A stretch of DNA of 64,000 nt from Streptomyces sp. NBC_01210 (GTDB taxonomy: Bacteria > Actinomycetota > Actinomycetes > Streptomycetales > Streptomycetaceae): positions 6,448,001 through 6,512,000 of the forward strand of contig NZ_CP108549.1 of assembly GCF_036010325.1 (NCBI RefSeq), read 5' to 3'. Shown in pieces: positions 43,745 to 52,680 of the stretch. The stretch's first letter is position 1, and each line of letters opens with the position of its first letter. Below the pieces are notes generated by a model that worked only from the letters and a program-made list of their open reading frames with translations, was not told the DNA's origin and made no database searches. The position numbers and the translations under genes are program-made.

Positions 43745-44767
43745 TCAGCGGGTGGTGAGCACCATCCGGAAGCGCGCGGCGCCGGACATCATCCTTTGGT
43801 ACGCCGCATCGGCCTGGTCCAGCGGCACGATCTCGGTCATCGGGCGGATCCCGTGCAGGGCGCTGAACGCCATGGTGTCCTGCACGTCCTGCGCGGTGCC
43901 GGACGGGTGGCCGCGGATGATCTTGCCGCTCATGAGGAGCTGGTTGGGGCTGATTCCCAGCGGCTCGACATCCGCGCCGATGATCACCAGCTCGCCGCGG
44001 GGGCGGAGCCCTTCCACGGTTGCCGTGATGGCGTCGGAGTTGGCGGCGGTGGCCAGGACCACCTTGGCGCCGCCGAGGGACTGCAGCGCGTCCGCGACGC
44101 TGGTGTCCGCCGTGCTGTCGATGTAGTGGTGCGCGCCGAGCTGCTTGGCGAAGTCGGCCTTGGCGGCTCCGCGGGCGATGGCCACGGTCTCGAAGCCCAT
44201 CGCGGCGGCGTACTTCACCCCCAGATGGCCGAGACCGCCGATGCCGAGTACGGCGACCAGGTCGCCCGGCCGGGCGGAGCTGCGCCGCAGCCCGTTGTAC
44301 GTGGTCACCCCCGCGCAGGCCAGGGGCGCCGCATCGGTCTCCGCCAGCGCGTCGGGGATCCGGGCCAGGGCGTCCTGCGGTGCGATCACCTTTTCGGCGA
44401 AACCCCCGTCGTACGCCCATCCGGGGACCTTCAGGTTCTCGCACACGATGAAATCGCCCTGTCTGCAGGGCGTGCAGTGGCCGCAGCTGCCGCCGAACCA
44501 GCCCACCGCCACGCGGTCGCCCACCTTCCAGCCGCTGTAAGTTCCTTCGCCGAGCTCCTCGATGCGCCCGGCGATCTCATGCCCGGCGACCAGCGGAAAC
44601 CGGACGCCGGGCAGCAGGGCGTTCACGAAAGCGGCGTCGCTGTGGCAGATCCCGCAGGCCTCCACGGCAATCCGTACGTGGCCGGGACCCGGCTGCGGTA
44701 CCTCACGCTCGACGATCTCCAACGGACCGCCGACGGCGCCGACCTGCGCGACTCGATACGTACTCAT
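43745..44767 (-). CDS. Zinc-dependent alcohol dehydrogenase
   Basis: A 340-residue medium-chain dehydrogenase. Catalytic zinc ligands are seen in EACGICHSDAAF (Cys), VAGHEIAGRIEELG (His-Glu) and the later Cys. The structural zinc site is the four-cysteine CGHCTPCRQGDFIVC. The coenzyme loop is VLGIGGLGHLGVKYA. It oxidises primary alcohols or reduces aldehydes with NAD(P). The ATG at 44767 has a GGGAGAG site upstream. It is a lone gene, not clearly part of a pathway. Confidence 0.92.
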   Translation of the reverse strand: MSTYRVAQVGAVGGPLEIVEREVPQPGPGHVRIAVEACGICHSDAAFVNALLPGVRFPLVAGHEIAGRIEELGEGTYSGWKVGDRVAVGWFGGSCGHCTPCRQGDFIVCENLKVPGWAYDGGFAEKVIAPQDALARIPDALAETDAAPLACAGVTTYNGLRRSSARPGDLVAVLGIGGLGHLGVKYAAAMGFETVAIARGAAKADFAKQLGAHHYIDSTADTSVADALQSLGGAKVVLATAANSDAITATVEGLRPRGELVIIGADVEPLGISPNQLLMSGKIIRGHPSGTAQDVQDTMAFSALHGIRPMTEIVPLDQADAAYQRMMSGAARFRMVLTTR

Positions 44768-44918
44768 CTGGATCTCTCCCGGGTACGGGTAGGAAACCCC
44801 CGAACCAGCAGACCAGCTCCGGACCGATCGCGCGCGCCGAATGGAGCCGGCGAGCCCCGTCGGCATCAGCCGCCGGATATACGCCCGCACGCGCCGGCGC
44901 CGAGGACGCACCGCAGCC

Positions 44919-46811
44919 TCAACCCACCACGCTGTCCCGCCACGCCCGGTGCAGGCCCGCGAATCGGCCCTCCCCGGCGATCAGCCGGCCCGGCGCGCCG
45001 TCCTCCACGATGCGGCCGTGCTCCATCACGAGCACCCGGTCCGCGATTTCCACCGTCGACAGGCGGTGCGCGATCACGACCGCCGTGCGCCCGTGCAGCA
45101 CCGTGTCCATCGCGCGCTGCACCGCCCGTTCGCCCGGGATGTCGAGTGAGCTCGTCGCCTCGTCGAGGATCAGCACCGCCGGGTCGGCGAGCAGCGCGCG
45201 GGCGAAGGCCACCAGTTGTCGCTGGCCGGCGGAGATCCGGCCGCCCCGTTTGCGTACGTCCGTGTCGTAGCCGTCCGGCAGGCCGCTGATGAAGTCGTGC
45301 GCGCCGATCGCCTTCGCCGCCCGCTCGATCTCCTCGCGGGACGCGTCCGGCCGCCCGATCGCGATGTTCTCCGCGACCGTCCCGGAGAACAGGAACGCCT
45401 CCTGGGTCACCATCACCACCCCGCGCCGCAGCTCCGGCGTCGCCAGCTCGCGCAGCTCGACGCCGTCGAGGAGGACCCTGCCCTCCGTAGGGTCGTAGAA
45501 GCGGGCCAGCAGCTTGGCGAGCGTGGACTTGCCCGCGCCGGTCGAGCCGACGACGGCGACGGTCTGGCCGGCCGGGATCGTCAGATCGAAGCGGGGCAGC
45601 ACCTCGCCGCCGGTGCGGTAGGCGAAGCGGACGCCGTCGAAGACGACCTCGCGGCCCGGGTGGCCGGAGCGGCGGGCCGGCAGTTCCTTCGGGTCCTGTG
45701 CCTCCGGTACGGACGGGGTCTGGGCCAGCAGGCCCGCGATCTTCTCGAGTGAAGCCGCCGCGGACTGGTAGGAGTTGAGGAACATCCCGAGCCGGTCGAT
45801 CGGGTCGTACAGACGCCGCAGATAGAGGACGGCGGCGGCCAGCACACCGAGCGCCAGCGTGCCGTCCGCGACCCGGTACGCGCCCCACAGCACGATGCCG
45901 GCGACAGCGGTGTTGGCGACGAGCCGGGAGCCGACGACATAGCGCGCCATCTCCAGCATGGCGTCGCCGTTGGTGCGCTCATGGTGGTGGTTGAGGGCCT
46001 GGAACTCCGCGTCGTTGGCGCGCTCGCGGCGGAAGGCGCGCACCGGCCTGATGCCGTTCATCGTCTCCGCGAACTTCACGATGACGGCGGCGATCGCCGT
46101 GGACCGGATGCTGTAGACAGTTTTGGCGCGGTGCTGGTAGAGCCGTACGAGCAGATAGAGCGGGACGAACGAGAGCACCGCGAGCCCGCCGAGTCCGAGG
46201 TCCAGCCAGAGCAGCATCGCCGAGATGTAGACAAAGGCGAGGACGACCGTGATCAGCTCCTGCAGGCCTTCGCTGAGCAGCTCCCGCAAGGATTCGACAT
46301 CGGCGGTCGACCGGGAGATCAGCCGGCCCGAGGTGTACCGCTCGTGGAAGTCGACGCTCAGGGCCTGCGCGTGGCGGAAGATCCGGCCGCGCAGATCGAG
46401 GAGGACGTCCTGGTTGACGCGGGCGGCGGCGCGGATGAAGGAGTACTGCAGGACACCGGCGCCGAACGCGCACAGGGCGTACCCGACGGCGACGGCGATC
46501 AGCGGCCCGTAGTCGTGCGCGCGGAAGGCCGGTACGCCGCGGTCGATGGCGTACGCGACGAGGAGCGGACCGGCCTGGACGGCGGCCTGCTGGAGCAGCA
46601 GGAGCAGCGCGGCGGTGGTGACGAACCGGCGCCGCGGTGCGAGCAGCGACCGCAACAGGGTGCCGGTCGCGCCCTGCGGCGCGGGCAGGGCATCCCGGTC
46701 GAACGGGTCGTCCCTGACCGGCGCCGGCTCGGGTACGGGCGGCGTCGCTCTGCCCGTACGGTCGTCCTCGCCGTCGGCGTACGGCTCGGTGGTCGTCGAT
46801 GAAGACGTCAT
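44919..46811 (-). CDS. ABC exporter half-transporter with consensus ATPase site residues
   Basis: A 630-residue membrane-ATPase fusion. Six helices lie at about residues 60-340. The ATPase has Walker A GSTGAGKSTLA, a degenerate signature RISAGQRQLVAFARA and Walker B VLILDEATSSLD with the catalytic Glu, plus the H-loop IAHRLSTVE. It pairs with the upstream gene, which ends four bases inside it (ATGA). The pair fits a heterodimeric multidrug or lipid exporter of the BmrCD/TM287-288 type. Together the two subunits form one competent and one impaired ATP site. The substrate is unknown. Confidence 0.93.
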   Translation of the reverse strand: MTSSSTTTEPYADGEDDRTGRATPPVPEPAPVRDDPFDRDALPAPQGATGTLLRSLLAPRRRFVTTAALLLLLQQAAVQAGPLLVAYAIDRGVPAFRAHDYGPLIAVAVGYALCAFGAGVLQYSFIRAAARVNQDVLLDLRGRIFRHAQALSVDFHERYTSGRLISRSTADVESLRELLSEGLQELITVVLAFVYISAMLLWLDLGLGGLAVLSFVPLYLLVRLYQHRAKTVYSIRSTAIAAVIVKFAETMNGIRPVRAFRRERANDAEFQALNHHHERTNGDAMLEMARYVVGSRLVANTAVAGIVLWGAYRVADGTLALGVLAAAVLYLRRLYDPIDRLGMFLNSYQSAAASLEKIAGLLAQTPSVPEAQDPKELPARRSGHPGREVVFDGVRFAYRTGGEVLPRFDLTIPAGQTVAVVGSTGAGKSTLAKLLARFYDPTEGRVLLDGVELRELATPELRRGVVMVTQEAFLFSGTVAENIAIGRPDASREEIERAAKAIGAHDFISGLPDGYDTDVRKRGGRISAGQRQLVAFARALLADPAVLILDEATSSLDIPGERAVQRAMDTVLHGRTAVVIAHRLSTVEIADRVLVMEHGRIVEDGAPGRLIAGEGRFAGLHRAWRDSVVG

Positions 46812-48673
46812 CGGACACCCTCCTCGGCGTCGGTCTCCTGGGCATCCGCGCCGGACATCAGCCAGGCGTACTCCCCATTCGTACGCAGCAGTTCCTGGTG
46901 AGTGCCGACCGCCGCGATCCGCCCGCCCGACAGCAGCGCCACCCGGTCCGCCAGCATCACCGTCGACGGGCGGTGCGCCACCACCAGCGCCGTCGTGTCC
47001 TCCAGCACCCTGCGCAGTGCCGCCTCCACCAGCGCCTCCGTATGCACATCCAGCGCCGACAGCGGGTCGTCGAGCACCAGGAAGCGCGGCTGCCCGACGA
47101 CCGCCCTGGCCAGGGCCAGGCGCTGTCGCTGTCCGCCGGAGAGGCTGAGGCCCTGCTCGCCGACCTGAGTGTCGGCGCCGTGCGGCAGGGACTGCACGAA
47201 CCCCGCCTGCGCGATGTCCAGGGCCCGGCCCAGCTCCTCGCCGCCCGCGCCCTCCGCGCCCATCAGAACGTTCTCGCCGACGCTCGCCGAGAACAGCGTC
47301 GGCTCCTCGAAAGCCACGGACACCAGCTCGCGCACCCGCTCCCGAGGCATGGCCGCGATGTCCTCCCCGTCCAGCGTGATCCGGCCGGCGGTCACCTCGT
47401 GCAGTCGCGGTACGAGCGCGGTGAGCGTGGTCTTGCCGGAGCCGGTGCCGCCGACCAGGGCCATGGTCTCGCCGGGCCGTACCCGCAGATCGATGCGGGC
47501 GAGCACGGGCGCGGCGCCGTCGGAAGCGTCCGGGTAGCGGAACTCGACGCCCTCGAACCGGAGCCCGTCGGCGCTGCCGGCACCGGACTCGTGCGCGGCC
47601 CCGGGCTCGTGCGAACTCCGGGACGCGTCCGAACCCGTGGACGCGTCCGAACCCGTGGAGTCGTGCGCCCCCCCGGACGACTCCTCCGCCGCGTCCATCA
47701 CCTCGAAGTACCGCTCCGTCGCTGTCGCCGCCTCCTGGCTCATCGCCAGCAGAAAGCCGATCGACTCCACCGGCCAGCGCAGCGCCAACGCCGTCGACAG
47801 GAACGCGACCAGCGTGCCCGCCGACAGCGTGCCGTCGGCGACCTGGATCGTGCCCAGCACCAGCGCCGCGCCGATCGTCACCTCCGGAATGGTCGTGATC
47901 AGCGCCCAGATCCCGGCCAGCAGCCGCGCCTTGCCCAGCTCCGTACCCCGCAACCGCTCCGAAAGCCTCCGGAAGGCGCGGGCCTGGCTGCGGTGGCGGC
48001 CGAAGCCCTTGATGATGCGGATGCCGAGCACGCTCTCCTCGACGACCGTCGTCAGATCGCCGACCTGGTCCTGCGCCTGCCGCGCGACGATGGCGTACCG
48101 CGACTCGAAGAGGGAGCAGAGAATCACCAGCGGCGCGATGGGCGCGAGGAGTACGAGCCCCAGCGTCCACTGCTGGCCCAGCAGAATCACATAGCCGACC
48201 AGGATGGTCGTCGCGTTGACCAGCAGGAAGGTCAGCGGAAAGGCCAGGAACATCCGCAGCAGCATCAGATCCGTCGTGCCGCGCGAGAGTAACTGCCCAG
48301 ACGCCCACCGGTCGTGGAAGGCCACCGGCAGCCGCTGCAGATGCCGGTAGAGATCGGCACGCATGGCCGCCTCCACGCCGGCCAGCGGCCGGGCCACCAG
48401 CCACCGCCGGAAACCGAAGAGCAGCGCCTCGGCGACGCCCAGCAGCAACAGCACCAGCGCACCGAGCCAGACCCCGCCGGGGTCCCGGTCGGCGACCGGG
48501 CCGTCCACCATCCACTTCAGGACGAGCGGGATGACCAGGCCGAGACAGGAGGCCACGACGGCTACAAATGCCGCGCTGAAAAGGCGCGTTCGGACGGGGC
48601 GTACGTACGGCCACAGCCGCAGCAGCGTACGCACGGCGGACCGGTCCCTGGTGGCTGCATGTTTTTCCGACAT
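46808..48673 (-). CDS. ABC exporter half-transporter, degenerate ATPase partner
   Basis: A 621-residue half-transporter with six helices then an ATPase: Walker A GGTGSGKTTLTAL, signature SLSGGQRQRLALARA, but Walker B LVLDDPLSALD, with Asp where the catalytic Glu normally sits. This asymmetry is typical of heterodimeric exporters. The linker region near 47623-47658 carries a perfect 18-bp tandem duplication coding STGSDA. Codon 128 (48290-48292) is TTA, so translation may depend on the bldA tRNA. ATG 48673 starts the unit with the downstream partner. It lies next to glgX with no functional link evident. Confidence 0.92.
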   Translation of the reverse strand: MSEKHAATRDRSAVRTLLRLWPYVRPVRTRLFSAAFVAVVASCLGLVIPLVLKWMVDGPVADRDPGGVWLGALVLLLLGVAEALLFGFRRWLVARPLAGVEAAMRADLYRHLQRLPVAFHDRWASGQLLSRGTTDLMLLRMFLAFPLTFLLVNATTILVGYVILLGQQWTLGLVLLAPIAPLVILCSLFESRYAIVARQAQDQVGDLTTVVEESVLGIRIIKGFGRHRSQARAFRRLSERLRGTELGKARLLAGIWALITTIPEVTIGAALVLGTIQVADGTLSAGTLVAFLSTALALRWPVESIGFLLAMSQEAATATERYFEVMDAAEESSGGAHDSTGSDASTGSDASRSSHEPGAAHESGAGSADGLRFEGVEFRYPDASDGAAPVLARIDLRVRPGETMALVGGTGSGKTTLTALVPRLHEVTAGRITLDGEDIAAMPRERVRELVSVAFEEPTLFSASVGENVLMGAEGAGGEELGRALDIAQAGFVQSLPHGADTQVGEQGLSLSGGQRQRLALARAVVGQPRFLVLDDPLSALDVHTEALVEAALRRVLEDTTALVVAHRPSTVMLADRVALLSGGRIAAVGTHQELLRTNGEYAWLMSGADAQETDAEEGVR

Positions 48674-48824
48674 CAGCGGCGAGCCTACGGTTCACCACTG
48701 ACATCGCTCATCCGATTTTGCCGCCACCGGGTCGTATCCCGGCAGAGGCGCAGCCGCTGCTGCCCGCCGGGGCGAGGACCGAGGGTCGGCACCATCGAGG
48801 ACGACTTCGCCTGCTGCGTCTCCG

Positions 48825-51101
48825 TCACGTCCTGACGCGCAGCAGCAGCACCGACCGCGCCGGCACGGTCACCGTCTCCCCGCCGAGATGCACCGTGCCA
48901 GGCGCCGTCTCCTGGTCCTCCCGCGAGGTGTCGACCACCAGCTCGTACGACTGCGCCCAGGGCGGGCCCGGCAGGTGGAAGCTCGTCGGGCGGTCCGCCG
49001 CGTGCAGCACCGTCAGAAAGCTGTCGTCCGTCACCTCCGCTCCACGCGCGTCACGTCCCGGGATGTCGCGCCCGGAGAGATAGAGCGCCAGCGTCGACGC
49101 CGGGGCGTACCAGTCCCGCTCCGTCATCTCCGCGCCGTGCGGCGTGAACCAGGCGAGATCCCGCAGTCCGTCCGCCGCCCGCGCGCGGCCCGAGAAGAAG
49201 GCGCGGCGGCGCAGCACCGGATGCGTGTGGCGCAGGGCGAGCAGCCGGGTCGTCAGCTCCAGCAGTCCGCGCGGGCCCGGCTGCTCGCGCAGTGACCAGT
49301 CCACCCAGCTGACCTCGTTGTCCTGGCAGTACGCGTTGTTGCTGCCGCCCTGTGTACGGCCCATCTCGTCGCCCGCGACCAACATCGGCACGCCCGTCGA
49401 CACCAGCAGCGTCGTCAGCAGATTGCGCAGCTGCCGCCGCCGCAGCGCGTTGATCCGCGCATCGTCGGTCTCGCCCTCCGCGCCGCAGTTCCAGGACCGG
49501 TTGTCGTTCGTGCCGTCGCGACTGCCCTCGCCATTGGCCTCGTTGTGCTTCTGCTCGTAACTGACCAGGTCGCGCAGGGTGAACCCGTCGTGCGCGGTGA
49601 CGAAGTTGATCGAGGCGTACGGCCGTCGGCCGCCCCAGGCGTACAGATCGCTGGAGCCCGAGAGCCGGTATCCGAGGTCCCGTACGTCGGGCAGCGCGCC
49701 GCGCCAGAAGTCCCGTACGGCATCGCGGTAGCGGTCGTTCCACTCCGTCCACAGCGGCGGGAACGCCCCCACCTGGTAGCCGCCGTTGCCCACGTCCCAC
49801 GGCTCGGCGATCAGTTTCACCCGCCGCAGCACCGGATCCTGCGCGATCACCGCGAGGAACGGGGAGAGCATGTCGACATCGTGCATGGAGCGCGCAAGTG
49901 CCGCCGCCAGGTCGAAGCGGAAGCCGTCGACCCCCATTTCGGTCACCCAGTAGCGCAGCGAATCGGTGATCAGCCGCAGCACATGCGGCTGCACCACATG
50001 CAGCGTGTTGCCGCACCCGGTGTAGTCCGCGTAGGCCCGGGCGTCCGACTGCAGCCGGTAGTAGCCGCGGTTGTCGATCCCGCGCAGCGACAGCGTCGGA
50101 CCCAGCTCACCCGCCTCCGCCGTGTGGTTGTAGACGACATCGAGGATGACCTCGATCCCGGCGTCGTGCAGCGCCCGCACCATCCGCTTGAACTCGCCGA
50201 CCTGCTGACCGGTGGTCCCGCTCGCCGAGTACGCGGCGTGCGGCGCGAAGTAGCCGATGGAGTTGTAGCCCCAGTAGTTGCGCAGCCCGCGCCGCAGCAG
50301 ATGGTCCTCGTGCGCGTACTGATGCACCGGCAGCAGCTCGACCGCCGTCACCCCGAGCCGCAGCAGATGCTCGATCGCCGCCGGATGCGCGAGACCCGCG
50401 TATGTGCCCCGCAGTTCCTCGGGAATGCCCGGATGCAGCTTGGTGAACCCGCGCACATGCAGCTCGTAGATGACCGAGTCCGCCCACGGCGTCTTGGGCC
50501 TGCGGTCGTCCATCCACTCGTCGTCGGGGGCGTCATCGTGGACGACGACACCCTTGGGCACGTACGGCGCCGAGTCCCGGTCGTCCCGCACCGTGTCCGC
50601 GACATGCTGCTGAGGCCAGTCGCGCACATGCCCGTACACCTCGGCGGGCAGTTCGAACTCGCCGTCAACCGCGCGTGCGTACGGATCGAGCAGCAGCTTC
50701 GCCGGATTCCAGCGCGCTCCCGTCCACGGGTCCCAGCGGCCGTGCACCCGGAATCCGTACCGCTGTCCCGGCCGGACCTCGGGCACGAATCCGTGCCAGA
50801 TCTCATGGGTCAGTTCGGTCAGCGGCAGCCGTGTCTCGGTGACCGAACCGCCCTCGTCGCCGAACAGGCACAGCTCCACCGACTCCGCCCCGCCCGCCCA
50901 GAGTGCGAAGTTCGTACCCGCGACCCCGTCGGGTCCGACCCGGAAACGCGCCCCGAGCGGCGTCGGCGCCCCCGGCCATACGGCCGGCCTGCGGGCGCCC
51001 GCTTCTCTGTGGCGGCCGTTGACACCGACTGCCGGGAGTGGGCCGGGAGATTCGCCCCGCACCCCCTCCTGCACTGTCTCCTGCTCGGCTGCGCTCGACA
51101 C
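48825..51101 (-). CDS. glgX: Glycogen debranching enzyme
   Basis: A 758-residue GH13_11 enzyme that hydrolyses alpha-1,6 branches in limit dextrin. It has an N-terminal CBM48 part (PLGARFRVGPDGVAGTNFAL). The barrel motifs are LDVVYNHTAEAG, GVDGFRFDLAAAL (nucleophile Asp), KLIAEPWDVGNGGYQ (acid Glu) and NFVTAHDGFTLRDLVSYE (Asp). The start GTG 51101 has GGGAGG seven bases upstream, and the domain follows about 40 residues later. It should work with GlgP at 34446 in degrading glucan. It stands alone in its own transcription unit, divergent from the L,D-transpeptidase genes. Confidence 0.95.
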   Translation of the reverse strand: MSSAAEQETVQEGVRGESPGPLPAVGVNGRHREAGARRPAVWPGAPTPLGARFRVGPDGVAGTNFALWAGGAESVELCLFGDEGGSVTETRLPLTELTHEIWHGFVPEVRPGQRYGFRVHGRWDPWTGARWNPAKLLLDPYARAVDGEFELPAEVYGHVRDWPQQHVADTVRDDRDSAPYVPKGVVVHDDAPDDEWMDDRRPKTPWADSVIYELHVRGFTKLHPGIPEELRGTYAGLAHPAAIEHLLRLGVTAVELLPVHQYAHEDHLLRRGLRNYWGYNSIGYFAPHAAYSASGTTGQQVGEFKRMVRALHDAGIEVILDVVYNHTAEAGELGPTLSLRGIDNRGYYRLQSDARAYADYTGCGNTLHVVQPHVLRLITDSLRYWVTEMGVDGFRFDLAAALARSMHDVDMLSPFLAVIAQDPVLRRVKLIAEPWDVGNGGYQVGAFPPLWTEWNDRYRDAVRDFWRGALPDVRDLGYRLSGSSDLYAWGGRRPYASINFVTAHDGFTLRDLVSYEQKHNEANGEGSRDGTNDNRSWNCGAEGETDDARINALRRRQLRNLLTTLLVSTGVPMLVAGDEMGRTQGGSNNAYCQDNEVSWVDWSLREQPGPRGLLELTTRLLALRHTHPVLRRRAFFSGRARAADGLRDLAWFTPHGAEMTERDWYAPASTLALYLSGRDIPGRDARGAEVTDDSFLTVLHAADRPTSFHLPGPPWAQSYELVVDTSREDQETAPGTVHLGGETVTVPARSVLLLRVRT

Positions 51102-51268
51102 CTGCCGGCCTCCCGCGGCTCGTCGGGCCCCGCGCACGTACTGCTCACGGCGTCCCGGCCGCGGCACCCCACGCGTGGTCCTCCCACCTGTTCTGCCCGC
51201 ACTGCTCTCATACCAACATGGCCCCGCGCTCACGTTTCCCCTGGAGGGGGGCGGTCGTTGGTCGGTAC

Positions 51269-52495
51269 GTGAGACATGTACTGAAGCGGGCAGGACGGGG
51301 CGCGGCCGTCGTCCTGACATGGGCAGGACTGATGGCCGGGCTGGCCGGATGCACCGGCGGGGCGCTCGAGGTCGGCAACAAGCCTCAGTCGCCCGAGGAC
51401 GCGATCCAGGTCATCCCCGAGGACGGCGCGAAGGGGGTCGGCCGTGAGGGCCCGCTCATGGTGAAGCTGCCCAGCGGGCGGCTCGAGCGGGTCAAGGTGA
51501 TGCAGGTGGAGGACGGCCGGCCGGCCGAGGTCCCCGGCGCGGTCTCCGAGGACGGGATGCGCTGGATGCCGGCCGAGGGTACGCACCTCGATCTGGCCGC
51601 CAAGTACAGCGTCGACGTGGTGGCGCTGGACGGACACGGCCACCGTCAGGCCCGCCACACCACCTTCACCACACAGATTCCCGAGCGCCGTTTCATCGGC
51701 TACTTCAAACCGGAGAACCGCTCGACCGTCGGCACCGGCATGATCGTCTCCTTCGACTTCAACCGGGAGATCGAGGACCGGGCGGCCGTCGAGCGTGCCA
51801 TCCGCGTCACCTCCGATCCGCCCGTCGAGGTGGTGGGCCACTGGTTCGGCAAGGAGCGACTCGACTTCCGTCCGAGCGCGTACTGGCAGCCGGGCACCAA
51901 GGTCAGGGTCGATGTGCGGCTGCGCGATGTCCAGGCGGCGCCCGGGGTGTACGGCATCCAGCAGAAGACTGTCGCCTTCACCGTCGGCCGCTCACAGGTC
52001 TCCTTGGTCGACGCGGCGGCGCACACCATGGAGGTACGGCGTGAGGGCGGGATCCTGGCGAAGCTGCCGATCACGGCGGGGGCGCCCAAGGCGACCACGT
52101 ACAACGGAAAGATGGTGGTCGCGGAGATGTACGACGTGACCAGGATGAACGGTGCGACGGTCGGCTTCAAGAAGAAGGACGGCAAGGGCGAGTACGACAT
52201 CAAGGATGTGCCGCACGCGATGCGGCTGACCGACTCGGGCACCTTCATCCACGGCAATTACTGGGCCGCGCCGGAGACCTTCGGTTCGGCGAACGTCTCC
52301 CACGGCTGCGTCGGGCTGCGCGACGAGAAGGGCGGCAGCTCGGACGCACCGGCGGGCTGGTTCTTCGACCGGTCGCTCATCGGCGATGTGGTCGAAGTCG
52401 TCAACTCACGTGACAAGCGGGTCGACCCCGCCAACGGTCTCAGCGGCTGGAACCTGGACTGGAAGGCATGGCAGGAGGGTTCCGCGCTGCGCTGA
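51269..52495 (+). CDS. L,D-transpeptidase lipoprotein, first of a tandem pair
   Basis: A 408-residue cell-wall enzyme that makes 3-3 peptide cross-links. A lipoprotein signal (MRHVLKRAGRGAAV...) ends in the lipobox LAGC at residue 28. Two immunoglobulin-like domains follow (about 40-240), then the YkuD catalytic domain with GTFIHGNYW and NVSHGCVGLRD (catalytic Cys and His). The GTG at 51269 gives a normal-length signal peptide; ATG 51218 upstream would add 17 residues and cannot be excluded. It is closely similar to the next gene, so the pair is a tandem duplication. It acts outside the membrane on peptidoglycan. Confidence 0.92.
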   Translation: MRHVLKRAGRGAAVVLTWAGLMAGLAGCTGGALEVGNKPQSPEDAIQVIPEDGAKGVGREGPLMVKLPSGRLERVKVMQVEDGRPAEVPGAVSEDGMRWMPAEGTHLDLAAKYSVDVVALDGHGHRQARHTTFTTQIPERRFIGYFKPENRSTVGTGMIVSFDFNREIEDRAAVERAIRVTSDPPVEVVGHWFGKERLDFRPSAYWQPGTKVRVDVRLRDVQAAPGVYGIQQKTVAFTVGRSQVSLVDAAAHTMEVRREGGILAKLPITAGAPKATTYNGKMVVAEMYDVTRMNGATVGFKKKDGKGEYDIKDVPHAMRLTDSGTFIHGNYWAAPETFGSANVSHGCVGLRDEKGGSSDAPAGWFFDRSLIGDVVEVVNSRDKRVDPANGLSGWNLDWKAWQEGSALR

Positions 52496-52680
52496 CCCTC
52501 GCTGACCTGCAAGGCCCGCACCGTCTCAGGTGAGCCCGGCGGACAAGTTGGGACTGAACGGTGACATTCGTGGGGAGATTCAACTACCCACGGTGTGATT
52601 ATCTATCGCCGTGCGTGCGTGAGGCGCGCGGGGGTGCGGGCCGTGGCTGCGACCAGGCCGTGCGAGGGGAGAAGACCATT

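Noticed and set aside
44919..48704. One very long minus-strand protein spanning both ABC genes
   Set aside because: The two half-transporters have their own starts and an ATGA overlap; the long frame reads the upstream gene out of phase.
48674..48824. Plus-strand frame ending at 48835 between the ABC genes and glgX
   Set aside because: It is short, has no start with a ribosome site, and its product has no recognisable motif.
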